NCBI GenBank assembly: GCA_033854735.1
Contig: JAWWPY010000422.1
Location: forward strand, 20,421 to 84,420
Length of the DNA: 64,000 bases
Source: JAWWPY01 sp033854735
GTDB lineage: Bacteria > Actinomycetota > Actinomycetes > Streptosporangiales > Streptosporangiaceae
Direction of reading: 5' to 3'
Shown here: positions 50,077 to 57,835 of the stretch, one piece after another
Layout: every line of letters starts with the position of its first letter
How positions within the stretch are numbered: position 1 is the stretch's first letter
Notes under the pieces: generated by a model
Database searches by the model: none
The model's input: only the letters and a program-made list of their open reading frames with translations
Told to the model about the DNA's origin: nothing
Position numbers and translations under genes: made by a program

Positions 50077-50539
50077 GGATGGATTCCCGGTGTGAGGGTC
50101 TCGTACGCCTAAAGCTCCGCGTGGCCTCTTACCCAGGTCACCGCTGTTTACGCAGGTCACCACCGTGCTGGCACCACCGTGCTGGCACCACAGGGTGCGC
50201 ACCGAGGACACAGGGAACCGTCAAGTCGGGTCCGAGCTGTGAACGGCCAAGCACAGATCCCCTGACTTCACCCCGGTGGGCCGGAAGGCCCGAGCCGAAC
50301 GGACTGGGCCGGATGGACGGGGACAATGTCCTGCCCGACATGGGGAATCTGCCTCTGGGAAGCCACCTGAAAGTCACGCAGAGTAAGTAATACGTGACGA
50401 ACTGAACATCGAGGCTGGAATGTCATGACCACCCAGAGAATTCCGCCGCCCGGCGGTGCGGGCCGTTGCCGAGGATGCCTGCCCGTTCGTCAGCCCAAAT
50501 TGATGAGAATCCGGTAGTTGAATTAAATAGGAAGCCGCC
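50077..50539. other. Intergenic region before the secreted orphan
   Basis: 463 bases with no supported gene. It contains short direct repeats of CACCGTGCTGGCACCAC around 50160-50195. GC content falls toward the right end, where an AT-rich stretch (50495-50530) and AGGAAG form the probable promoter and ribosome-binding site of the next gene. Confidence 0.45.
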
Positions 50540-50968
50540 ATGACACGCAGAATCGCCATCGCAATCCTCGCCAGCCTCGGTCTCATCGCAGAGATCGCCG
50601 GAACTGCTAGTGCGTCCACCAGGCCACCCGTTGTGTATAACGGTTATGATGGATGGTACTCGAATGGCACTCTGCCTCAATGGTTGCGCCTTGACCCCTC
50701 ATCCGCTAAAGCCATCACTAATATTCACTGGGGGCACCGTGACCGGGAAGGATTCCTCTATGCCACCGGCAGGATAGTGTCAACAACTGCCGGTGTTCAC
50801 ACTTACTCCAACATCAGCTTCTCATTCGGTTACGGAGCAACCGGTGGTGGCGTCAGCACCCGTGATGGTGTGAAGTATTACACCCAGATGTCAGTTAGTT
50901 TCCCCAGCGGGGGGGAATCTGAGTACGTTTGGAACGGTCGCTACTGGCACTACATTTTTGGTTTCTGA
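50540..50968 (+). CDS. Small secreted protein of unknown family, low GC
   Basis: 142 residues, ATG six bases after AGGAAG. A clear Sec signal peptide (MTRRIAIAILASLGLIAEIA, cleavage after GTASA near residue 25) is followed by about 115 residues rich in Gly, Ser, Tyr and Trp, with alternating patterns typical of secreted beta proteins (THVYTY-like: TAGVHTYSNISFSFGYGATG, YVWNGRYWHYIFGF at the end). There are no cysteines in the mature part. Codon third positions are far less G/C-biased than in neighbouring genes, which suggests recent transfer or a fast-evolving lineage-specific gene. I do not recognise a family. Confidence 0.75.
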   Translation: MTRRIAIAILASLGLIAEIAGTASASTRPPVVYNGYDGWYSNGTLPQWLRLDPSSAKAITNIHWGHRDREGFLYATGRIVSTTAGVHTYSNISFSFGYGATGGGVSTRDGVKYYTQMSVSFPSGGESEYVWNGRYWHYIFGF

Positions 50969-51014
50969 CCTTGCCCGTTCGAGATCGCCATCACCATTTT
51001 CCGGCCGAGCCGCC

Positions 51015-51042
51015 AGCCTGCTACCGGGCCTCCTGGCAGGCT
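51015..51042. terminator. Hairpin between secreted orphan and phzF-like gene
   Basis: Arms AGCCTGCTA (51015-51023) and TGGCAGGCT (51034-51042), pairing over 9 bases with one G-U, between converging genes; it touches the PhzF stop codon. Confidence 0.5.
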
Positions 51043-51913
51043 AAAGCTCGGCGTGGCCTGTCACGCACGTGATCGTTCCGCCGCCGACCCAGATGGTGCC
51101 GTCCCGGTCGCGGGAAATGTGCACCCGGCCGGCCCGGCCGAGCGCCGTTCCCTGGCTGGCCACGTAGGGCGCGGTGGCCCGCCCGGTGCGCAGCAGCCAC
51201 TGGGCCAGGGAGGCGTTCAGGCTCCCCGTCACCGGGTCCTCGGTGGTGGCACCGTCCTTCGGGAAGAACGCCCGGACCTCGAACGCTTCCGGTGAGCCCG
51301 CCGGGTAGGGACCGGCCACCCCCACGTCGAGATCGACCACTCCCGGGCGCACCGCGAGGACCGCGTCCGCGCTGGCCAGCAGCACGGCGACCCAGCCGGG
51401 CCCGTTGTCGGCCCATTCCAGGTCCACGATCTCAGCCCGCTTGATGCCGAGCAGCGCCGCGATGTGCTCCGCGAGCGGCTCATCCACCGGCCCGGAGCGC
51501 AGCAGCGGGGGCGCGGCGAAGGCCAGCCCGTCCGCGGTCCGGCGGACCCTGATCAGGCCCGCGCCGCACTCCTGCACGATGACCTCGGGGTCCGCGGGCC
51601 TGCCCCCGGACGACAGCCAGGCATGGCAGGTGCCCAGCGTCGGATGGCCCGCGAAGGGCAGTTCCGTGGTCGGGGTGAAGATCCGCACCTGGTAGTCCGC
51701 GCCGGCGCTGGACGGCGGTAGCACGAAGGTGGTCTCGGAGAGGTTCGTCCACCGGGCGAACCGCTGCATCTCGCTGCCGGTCAGGCCAGCTCCGTCCAGC
51801 ACGACCGCCAGCGCGTTACCGAAGTAGGGCGTGGTCGTGAAGACATCGATCTCATAGAAGGAACGCTGCACGTTAGCCGAGTCTGCCACGGTGCCATGCC
51901 AGACTTTCGTCAT
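51041..51913 (-). CDS. PhzF family isomerase/epimerase-like protein
   Basis: 290 residues from ATG 51913; GTG codons at 51889 or 51871 would give the usual short N-terminus and avoid overlapping the divergent gene. PhzF fold: FYEIDVFTTTPYFGNALAVV, the active-site region RWTNLSETTFVLPP (conserved Glu), TPTTELPFAGHPTLGTCHAW and, in the second half, AFFPKDGATTEDPVTGSLNA with the conserved Asp-Pro-Val-Thr-Gly. The founding member isomerises DHHA in phenazine synthesis, but most homologues have unknown substrates and no phenazine genes are present here. Confidence 0.9.
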   Translation of the reverse strand: MTKVWHGTVADSANVQRSFYEIDVFTTTPYFGNALAVVLDGAGLTGSEMQRFARWTNLSETTFVLPPSSAGADYQVRIFTPTTELPFAGHPTLGTCHAWLSSGGRPADPEVIVQECGAGLIRVRRTADGLAFAAPPLLRSGPVDEPLAEHIAALLGIKRAEIVDLEWADNGPGWVAVLLASADAVLAVRPGVVDLDVGVAGPYPAGSPEAFEVRAFFPKDGATTEDPVTGSLNASLAQWLLRTGRATAPYVASQGTALGRAGRVHISRDRDGTIWVGGGTITCVTGHAEL

Positions 51914-52724
51914 GGCCGCAAGTGAACCCCCTATGGCCGGAAATGACCGCTGGGCCGCTCAGGCCGCGTCATTCGGCGGCGCCGCCGCCGTATACGAGCG
52001 GGGCCGGCCGTCCTACCCGGCAGAGGCGATCGAATGGCTGCTCCCACCGGGTGCGCGGCGGGTTCTCGATCTCGGCGCGGGCACCGGGAAGCTCACCCGG
52101 CAGTTGCGCGACCGGGGCCTCGACGTGGTCGCGGTCGAGCCGTCGGGCGGCATGCGGGAGCAGCTGTCCCGGTCCGTTGCGGATGTTCGGGTTTTTCCGG
52201 GGTCGGCGGAGCACATCCCGCTGGGCGACGGCAGCGTGGATGTGGTGCTCGTCGCGCAGGCCTGGCATTGGGTCGACCCGCACCGGGCCGTCCCCGAGGT
52301 GGCGCGGGTTCTGACCGGGGGCGGCCAGCTCGGCCTGCTCTGGAATATCCGCGACGAGCGGGAGGACTGGGTGGCCCAGCTGGGCCGGATCATCCACGGT
52401 GACCACGCCCAGGGCATGGCCAGCTCCGCTCCCCCGGTCGGGCCGCCGTTCGGGCCGATGCAGCGGCTCGACGTTGAGTGGCGCAGCCATCTCGCCCCGG
52501 AAACCGTCATCGACCTGGCGGCGTCGCGGAGCTACATCATCACCATGCCCGCCGATGAGCGGGCGGCCGCCCTGGCCCGGGTCCGGCACCTGCTGGACAC
52601 CCATCCCGCCCTCGCTGGCCGGGCGGAGATCGTCCTGCCCTACGTGACCAGGTGCACCCGCACCTTCCTGGCCGGGGGGCCCAGCCGGGGCCCGGTCAGC
52701 ACGGGGCCGGTCAGCGGGGGCTGA
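51912..52724 (+). CDS. Class I SAM-dependent methyltransferase
   Basis: 270 residues from ATG 51912; ATG 51933 (MAGNDRWAAQA) is also plausible and would clear the divergent gene. Methyltransferase type 11 core: motif I RRVLDLGAGTGKLTRQL, acidic motif VVAVEPSGGMREQL, motif II/III VDVVLVAQAWHWVDPHRAVP and LTGGGQLGLLWNIRDE. These resemble SAM methyltransferases acting on small molecules. No ribosome-binding site is clear, so a leaderless start is possible. The substrate is unknown. Its 3' end overlaps the tetR gene by 14 bases, convergent. Confidence 0.88.
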   Translation: MAASEPPMAGNDRWAAQAASFGGAAAVYERGRPSYPAEAIEWLLPPGARRVLDLGAGTGKLTRQLRDRGLDVVAVEPSGGMREQLSRSVADVRVFPGSAEHIPLGDGSVDVVLVAQAWHWVDPHRAVPEVARVLTGGGQLGLLWNIRDEREDWVAQLGRIIHGDHAQGMASSAPPVGPPFGPMQRLDVEWRSHLAPETVIDLAASRSYIITMPADERAAALARVRHLLDTHPALAGRAEIVLPYVTRCTRTFLAGGPSRGPVSTGPVSGG

Positions 52725-53403
52725 GGCCGCGCAGCAGTTCGTCCACCACGCGCGTCGCGTACTCCGGGGAGATGACCTCGGGCTCGTACTTGCCGCGCAC
52801 CATCACGGCGCCGACCAGCATGAACAGCGCCGCGTCGACGTCGATGTCGGCACGCAGCTCGCCGTTCGCCGCGCCGCGGCGCAGCACCTGCCGGAACACC
52901 TCGCGGCGCGGCTCGACCGCGGTCTGCTGATAGCGCGCCAGCAGCCGCGGGTACTTCTGCCCCTCGCCGAGCAGCAGGGCGAATTCCCTGGTACGCCGGG
53001 GGTCCGCGGTGTCGGTGGACATGGCTTCGAGCAGGGCGATCAGGTCCTCGCGGACCGAGAGCCCACGGGGTTCGGGCAGCGGCGTCTTCAGCGAGGCCAG
53101 AGCGTCGAGGAGGAGATCTTCCTTGCCCGGCCAGCGGCGGTAGATGGTGGCCTTGCCGACACCGGCCCGGGCCGCGACCTGCTCGATGCATAGGCCCTCG
53201 ACCCCGGACTCGGCGAACAGGGCGAGCGCCGCCTCGATAATGGCCTGCTCGGCGCGCTCGCTCCGGGGCCGGCCCGGGCGGCGCGGCGCGGGCACCGGGT
53301 CCTGGCTGGACCCGGTGCCCGCGGTGGCAACGCCCGTGGTGGCAACTGTGGTGGCACCCGTGGTGGCAACTGTGTCAACGGCGGTGTTGACGTCGGCTCG
53401 CAT
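52711..53403 (-). CDS. TetR family repressor
   Basis: 230 residues. The first 40 residues are a low-complexity Thr/Ala/Val repeat tail (VATTGATTVATTGVATAG) probably not part of the fold. The TetR helix-turn-helix follows: QAIIEAALALFAESGVEGLC, then VAARAGVGKATIYRRWPGKEDLL. The C-terminal ligand domain looks like the TetR_C_16 type (LLLGEGQKYPRLLARYQQ, FMLVGAVMVRGKYEPEVISP). Its start is 4 bases from the stop of the MFS exporter gene upstream on the same strand, so the two are co-transcribed; it probably represses the exporter. Confidence 0.9.
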   Translation of the reverse strand: MRADVNTAVDTVATTGATTVATTGVATAGTGSSQDPVPAPRRPGRPRSERAEQAIIEAALALFAESGVEGLCIEQVAARAGVGKATIYRRWPGKEDLLLDALASLKTPLPEPRGLSVREDLIALLEAMSTDTADPRRTREFALLLGEGQKYPRLLARYQQTAVEPRREVFRQVLRRGAANGELRADIDVDAALFMLVGAVMVRGKYEPEVISPEYATRVVDELLRGLSPR

Positions 53404-53407
53404 GAAC

Positions 53408-55051
53408 TTATCCTTCCACCGCCGCGGAAACGGCCGAGCCGACCTCCGCGGGAACAGCCGACTCAGCCTGCGGCTGCGCGCCGATGGTCACGGGTGCCTC
53501 TTCCGCCGCGGGGCGGCCGGGCATCCAGACGAGCACCACGAGGGCACCGACGAGCGTGATGACCGCGGAGACCACGGTGGTCACGTGCATGGCGTGCACG
53601 AACGCCGAGTCCGCGAACCCGTCGAGGCGCACCCCGCTGCTGCCGAGCTTGGACGCCACGGTCTGGGTCGCGGTGATCGACCCGGACGCCGCGTTCCTGG
53701 CGGCCGGCGACAGCGCGGACAGGTGCGGGCTGAGCTGGCTGCGGTAGGTCTGGGCGAGGATCGAGCCCAGCACCGCCACGCCGAGCGCCCCGGCGACCTG
53801 GCGGGCGGTGTTGGTCAGCGCCGACCCGGAGCCTGCCCGCTCCCTGGGCACGACGGACATGACCGCCTCGGTGGCCGACGGCATCACCGCGCCCATGCCG
53901 GCGCCCTGGACGAAGAAGATGGCACCGAGCACCCAGATCGGCGTGGTCGTGCCGAGGGTCTGGTACCCGACCAGTGCGATCGCCACGAGCAGCAGCCCGG
54001 ACGCGCCCACCGCCTTCGCTCCGTAGCGCCCGACCAGCTTGGCGCTGCGCGGCGCCATCAGCATCTGGCCCGCCGCGAACGGGAGCGTCAGCAGCCCGGC
54101 CGCCAGCGGCGTGTAACCGCGGACGCCCTGCAGGTAGAAGCTGAGGAAGAAGAACGCGCCCATCATGCCGAAGAAGACCAGCGCCAGCGCGGCGATGGCG
54201 GACGACAGCCGCGGGTCGCGGAACAGCCGCACATCCAGCGACGGGTGGCTGAGCCGGGTCTCGTACCAGCCGAAGGCGACGAGCACGGCCAGGCCGGCCA
54301 CGCTGGTCCCCAGCACGTCCCAGTGGATCCATGAGCCCTTCTCGCCGCCCTGGATGATCCCGTAGACCAGGAGCACAAGGCCGGCGATGGACGCCGCGAC
54401 GCCCACATAGTCGATCCGGCCCGGGTTGGGGTTCCGGGACTCGGGAACGAGGAGCAGGATGGCCAGCACGCCCAGCGCGGTGATCGGGACGTTGATCAGG
54501 AAGACCGATCCCCACCAGAAGTGGGCCAGCAGCAGGCCGCCGACGACCGGGCCGATGGCGATGCCGATGCCGACGGCGATGGCCCAGATGCCGATGGCCC
54601 GGGCCCGCTCACGCGGGTCGAAGACGTTGGAGATGATCGACAGCGTCTGGGGCATCACGGCGGCGGCGCCGAGGCCCATCGCCGCGCGCGCCCAGATCAG
54701 CTGATCGGGGCTGTGCGAATACGCGGTGAGCAGCGAGAAGATGCCGAACATCGCCATGCCGAACGTCAGCATGCGCTTACGGCCGATCCGGTCGCCGATG
54801 ACACCGAAGGTGAACAGCAGCCCAGCGAACACCAGGGTGTAGGAGTTGATCCCCCACTCCAGCTGGCTCTGGCTGGCGCCCAGGCCGACCTTCGGCTCGG
54901 CGATGATCTTCAGCGCCACGTTCAGCACTGTGTTGTCCAGGACGATGGCGATCAGGCTGATCACCACGACGCCGAGGATGAGCCATCGGCGCCGGTGAAT
55001 CTTGTCGGCCACGTCCTGGGTCCGCCCAGGAAGTGAAATCTGCGAAGCCAT
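53408..55051 (-). CDS. MFS multidrug exporter, DHA2 (EmrB/QacA) family
   Basis: 547 residues from the ATG at 55051, which has GAAGGG five bases upstream; ATG 55063 is a four-codon-longer alternative. About 14 transmembrane segments. Family motifs: VLDNTVLNVALKII in TM1 (motif D1), GVIGDRIGRKRMLTFGM (motif A), WARAAMGLGAAAVMPQTLSI, and motif C in TM5, AIGIWAIAVGIGIAIGPVVGG. Proton-driven efflux of drugs or metabolites. The tail is Ala/Glu/Val-rich. A TetR gene follows directly and a candidate operator lies about 92 bases upstream of the start. Confidence 0.93.
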   Translation of the reverse strand: MASQISLPGRTQDVADKIHRRRWLILGVVVISLIAIVLDNTVLNVALKIIAEPKVGLGASQSQLEWGINSYTLVFAGLLFTFGVIGDRIGRKRMLTFGMAMFGIFSLLTAYSHSPDQLIWARAAMGLGAAAVMPQTLSIISNVFDPRERARAIGIWAIAVGIGIAIGPVVGGLLLAHFWWGSVFLINVPITALGVLAILLLVPESRNPNPGRIDYVGVAASIAGLVLLVYGIIQGGEKGSWIHWDVLGTSVAGLAVLVAFGWYETRLSHPSLDVRLFRDPRLSSAIAALALVFFGMMGAFFFLSFYLQGVRGYTPLAAGLLTLPFAAGQMLMAPRSAKLVGRYGAKAVGASGLLLVAIALVGYQTLGTTTPIWVLGAIFFVQGAGMGAVMPSATEAVMSVVPRERAGSGSALTNTARQVAGALGVAVLGSILAQTYRSQLSPHLSALSPAARNAASGSITATQTVASKLGSSGVRLDGFADSAFVHAMHVTTVVSAVITLVGALVVLVWMPGRPAAEEAPVTIGAQPQAESAVPAEVGSAVSAAVEG

Positions 55052-55451
55052 GGTGCCCTTCATGGTCCGGGGGAAGCGGCAGCCTGTGCGCCCCGTTACC
55101 CCCACTGGTCCTGCGCGGCCTCATGCCACACAGGGAAGCTATCGATACGGAACACGGCCGTATCGGAAAAGATTCCCGCGCCGCGCCGGAAGCCCGCCCG
55201 GGATTTACGCGGGTGCCGGGGGTCCTGGCCGATCTGCGCGGTAGGAAATGCGCAGATAGGGCGCACAACTTACCGCGCTGACCCGCGGCCGCCGGATCGC
55301 CGCCCCGGGCCGCGCGGTGCACGGCGCGCCATTCGGCGTCAGCCCTTCGTAGATCACGAAACCCGGGGGGGTATCTCAGGCGCGCGGGACGTGTCATTAT
55401 CTGAATGTCCGGGGACGCCGTAACGGCGCCACGAGGCGTGGAGGATTCCAG
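55052..55451. other. Divergent region between MFS exporter and panB
   Basis: 400 bases without a gene. Besides the TetR-operator candidate there is a second inverted repeat, ATCTGCGC (55232-55239) / GCGCAGAT (55250-55257), and an AT-richer stretch at 55395-55415 that is probably the panB promoter. Confidence 0.5.
55143..55165. promoter_or_regulatory. Inverted repeat upstream of the MFS exporter, TetR operator candidate
   Basis: Perfect 8-bp arms CGATACGG (55143-55150) and CCGTATCG (55158-55165) with a 7-base spacer, in the promoter region of the MFS-tetR operon. Size and position fit a TetR-type operator. Confidence 0.55.
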
Positions 55452-56378
55452 ATGCATGCTTACACCGAAGTAGGCTCCGGCTCGGCCGCGACCAGCCCGC
55501 GGACCGCAGCGCAGGAACCAGCGGACCGCACTGCAGCGCAGGAACCAGCGGACCGCACCGCGGCGCTCTACGGCGGGACGGCCGGGCGGCGGGTCACCGT
55601 GCGAGATCTCGCGGCCGCCAAGGCGCGCGGCGAGAAATGGCCCATGCTCACCGCCTACGACGCCCTGACCGCCCGCGTCTTCGACGACGCGGGCATCCCG
55701 GTGCTCCTGGTCGGGGATTCCGCAGCCATGGTGGTGTACGGGCACGACACCACCATCCCGGTGACGGTGGATGACCTGATCCCGCTCACCGCCGCTGTGG
55801 TCCGCGGCACCCGCCGGGCCCTGGTCGTGGCCGACCTGCCGTTCGGCTCGTACCAGGTGTCGCCGGAGACCGCGCTGACCACAGCGATCCGGTTCCTCAA
55901 GGAAACCGGGGCGCACGCCGTCAAGCTCGAGGGCGGCCGCCGGGTGCTGCGGCAGGCCGAGGAACTCGTCGCGGCCGGCATCCCGGTCATGGCGCATCTC
56001 GGCCTGACCCCCCAGTCGGTCAACGCGTTCGGCGGCTACCGGGTCCAGGGCCGGGGCGAGGAGGGCGAGCAGCTGCTGCACGACGCGAAGTCGATGGAGG
56101 CAGCGGGCGCGTTCGCGGTGGTCCTGGAGTGCGTCCCGGCCGAGCTGGCCGCGCGAGTCACGGCCGCGGTCTCCATCCCGACCATCGGGATCGGCGCCGG
56201 GCCTGACTGCGACGCGCAGGTACTCGTCTGGCAGGACATGGCCGGGCTGACGCCGCGGACGGCGAAGTTCGTCAAGAAGTACGCGGACATGGCCGGGGTC
56301 CTCGGGCAGGCCGCCCAGTCGTTCGCCCGGGACGTGGTGGCCGGAGAGTTCCCCGGGCCGGAGCACTCCTACCGCTGA
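55452..56378 (+). CDS. panB: 3-methyl-2-oxobutanoate hydroxymethyltransferase
   Basis: 308 residues. First step of pantothenate (coenzyme A) synthesis: transfers a hydroxymethyl group from methylenetetrahydrofolate to 2-oxoisovalerate, giving ketopantoate. TIM-barrel motifs: MLTAYDALTARVFDDAGIPV, LVGDSAAMVVYGHDTTIPVT (metal Asp), DLPFGSYQ, AVKLEGGR, MAHLGLTPQSVNAFGGYRVQG and the catalytic Glu region VLECVPAELA, then IPTIGIGAGPDCDAQVLVW. The first 40 residues are an extension holding two copies of AAQEPADRT from a 27-bp tandem repeat. No panC or panD is adjacent. Confidence 0.96.
   Translation: MHAYTEVGSGSAATSPRTAAQEPADRTAAQEPADRTAALYGGTAGRRVTVRDLAAAKARGEKWPMLTAYDALTARVFDDAGIPVLLVGDSAAMVVYGHDTTIPVTVDDLIPLTAAVVRGTRRALVVADLPFGSYQVSPETALTTAIRFLKETGAHAVKLEGGRRVLRQAEELVAAGIPVMAHLGLTPQSVNAFGGYRVQGRGEEGEQLLHDAKSMEAAGAFAVVLECVPAELAARVTAAVSIPTIGIGAGPDCDAQVLVWQDMAGLTPRTAKFVKKYADMAGVLGQAAQSFARDVVAGEFPGPEHSYR
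55506..55559 (+). repeat. 27-bp tandem duplication in the panB 5' end
   Basis: Two 27-bp units (55506-55532, 55533-55559) differing only in the last base, in frame (AAQEPADRT twice), in the non-conserved N-terminal extension. Confidence 0.9.
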
Positions 56379-56394
56379 GTTCCCGGCGCTGTCG

Positions 56395-57084
56395 TTAGAT
56401 GTCAGTGAACCGCAGGCCGGCGTGGGCCTTGTAACGGCGGTTCACCGACACCAGGTTGGCCGTGAGCGCCTCGACCTGCCCGCAGTTGCGCAGGCGGCCC
56501 GCGTAGACACCGCGGACACCAGGGAGCCGGCTGGCGAGTTCCTGCACGAGGTCGGTGGCGGCCCGGTCGTCCCCGAGGACCATGACGTCCAGGTCAATCG
56601 CGATGATCTCGGGGTCAAGCAGCAATACCGCTGACACGTGGTGGAACGCGCCGACGACCCAGCTGCCGGGCAGCACCGCGGCCGCCTGCTGTGCGGCGCT
56701 GCCCTCCTCGACCGGCAGCGGGTAGGCACCGCGCCCGTCGAACCCCAGCGGGTTCACGCAGTCGATCACGATCTTTCCGCTGAGAATGTCCGCGAGCGAG
56801 GCGAGCAGTTCCCGGTGCCCGTCCCAGGGCACGGCCACGATCACCACATCCGCCTCACGGGCCGCGTCAGCGTTGGCCATGCCGCGGATCCTCCGGTCCG
56901 GGCCGAGCGCCTCGGCCGCGGCCACCGCCCGCTCGGCGCTGCGTGACCCGATGATCACTGGGTTGCCCGCGAACGCGAACCGGTGCGCGAGGCCACGGCC
57001 CTGCTCACCGGTGCCGCCCAGGACCGCGATCACCAGATGTGCGACGTCCTTGGTGATAACGGGTGATCCCTGCTCTGCGGCCAT
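56395..57084 (-). CDS. npdG: F420H2:NADP+ oxidoreductase (NADPH-dependent F420 reductase)
   Basis: 229 residues from the ATG at 57084. The N-terminal NADP-binding segment is LVIAVLGGTGEQGRGLAHRF followed by NPVIIGSRSAERA, whose Ser-Arg reads the 2'-phosphate. VIVAVPWDGHRELL, VIDCVNPLGFDGRGAY and VGAFHHVSAVLLLDPE contain the F420-binding features known for the family (TIGR01915). It transfers hydride between NADPH and coenzyme F420, feeding F420-dependent enzymes such as the LLM protein at 33973. The gene is divergent from the hypothetical gene at 57123. Confidence 0.9.
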   Translation of the reverse strand: MAAEQGSPVITKDVAHLVIAVLGGTGEQGRGLAHRFAFAGNPVIIGSRSAERAVAAAEALGPDRRIRGMANADAAREADVVIVAVPWDGHRELLASLADILSGKIVIDCVNPLGFDGRGAYPLPVEEGSAAQQAAAVLPGSWVVGAFHHVSAVLLLDPEIIAIDLDVMVLGDDRAATDLVQELASRLPGVRGVYAGRLRNCGQVEALTANLVSVNRRYKAHAGLRFTDI

Positions 57085-57122
57085 TCCCCGATCCTGCCAG
57101 AACCTGTCCCGGCGGTGGCACG

Positions 57123-57716
57123 ATGGACCCCATGGACGGGGGGCAGGTGGCGGCGCTGCGCACGCTGCTGGCCAGCAGCGGCTGGCTGGAGCGGACCGCG
57201 GAGTTCGCCCGGGCCCTGCGCCGCTCGTCCCGGACCCCCGGCGGGTTGCTCGTCGTCGGGACACCCGACGCGGAACCCTGGCACCTGACCGCGCACCTGG
57301 ACGAGGAGAGCCGGATGAGCGGGGCACCGGAGCTGGCACCCACGCTCCTGCGCTGGAGTCCGCCCCCGGATGCGCCGCCTCACCTGCGGGTCGACCTGAC
57401 CCGGCTGGACGAGGTCCGGGCCGGCGAGACGCTGTTCGTGGTCGGCGCGCAGGCCGCTCCCGAGGCTCTGCTGGAACGGGTGCACAGCATTCGCAAGGTC
57501 GCCACCATCCTCGCCCTGGACCAGGGTGACCCAGAGCTGGAGCAGTTGGCCCACGAGGTGCTCACGGTGCGCCCGGGAACCGCACCGGTGTCCTTCGACG
57601 CGGCCCAGCACCTGGTCAGCTCGGCGGCGGGGGCGGCGGGCGACTCGCGCCGGGCCGGGCTGCGGGAGCGTCTCGGCCGGCTGCTCGACATGGTGAGCGG
57701 CCCGTCACCCGGGTAA
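57123..57716 (+). CDS. Conserved actinobacterial hypothetical protein
   Basis: 197 residues from ATG 57123; ATG 57132 is three codons later. VAALRTLLASSGWLERTAEF, GGLLVVGTPDAEPWHLTAHL, APTLLRWSPPPDAPPHLRVD and AAPEALLERVHSIRKVATIL suggest a mixed alpha/beta cytoplasmic protein. I do not recognise a named family, but codon usage is typical and the frame is conserved-looking up to the stop. It is divergent from npdG by 38 bases and precedes the prepilin peptidase gene by 112 bases on the same strand. Confidence 0.75.
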   Translation: MDPMDGGQVAALRTLLASSGWLERTAEFARALRRSSRTPGGLLVVGTPDAEPWHLTAHLDEESRMSGAPELAPTLLRWSPPPDAPPHLRVDLTRLDEVRAGETLFVVGAQAAPEALLERVHSIRKVATILALDQGDPELEQLAHEVLTVRPGTAPVSFDAAQHLVSSAAGAAGDSRRAGLRERLGRLLDMVSGPSPG

Positions 57717-57743
57717 GTGACTATTGTTGATCTTCAGTGGCGG

Positions 57744-57835
57744 GCGCGGCGATACGGGAGTAGCGGGGCGCGGCGATACGGGCCCGGGGCGATGTGGCCC
57801 CGGGGGCGATGTGGCCCGGGGGGGCGATGTGAACC
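57744..57835 (+). repeat. Short tandem repeats forming the prepilin peptidase leader
   Basis: Two copies of GCGCGGCGATACGGG (57744-57758, 57768-57782) followed by three copies of GGGGCGATGTG at 57786, 57803 and 57821. The last copy supplies the GTG start used by the peptidase gene, so the start signal itself has been multiplied. Confidence 0.7.

Noticed and set aside
52640..53191. 183-codon frame on the minus strand across the methyltransferase end and tetR
   Set aside because: It lies in another frame of the tetR gene and has no TetR or other motif.
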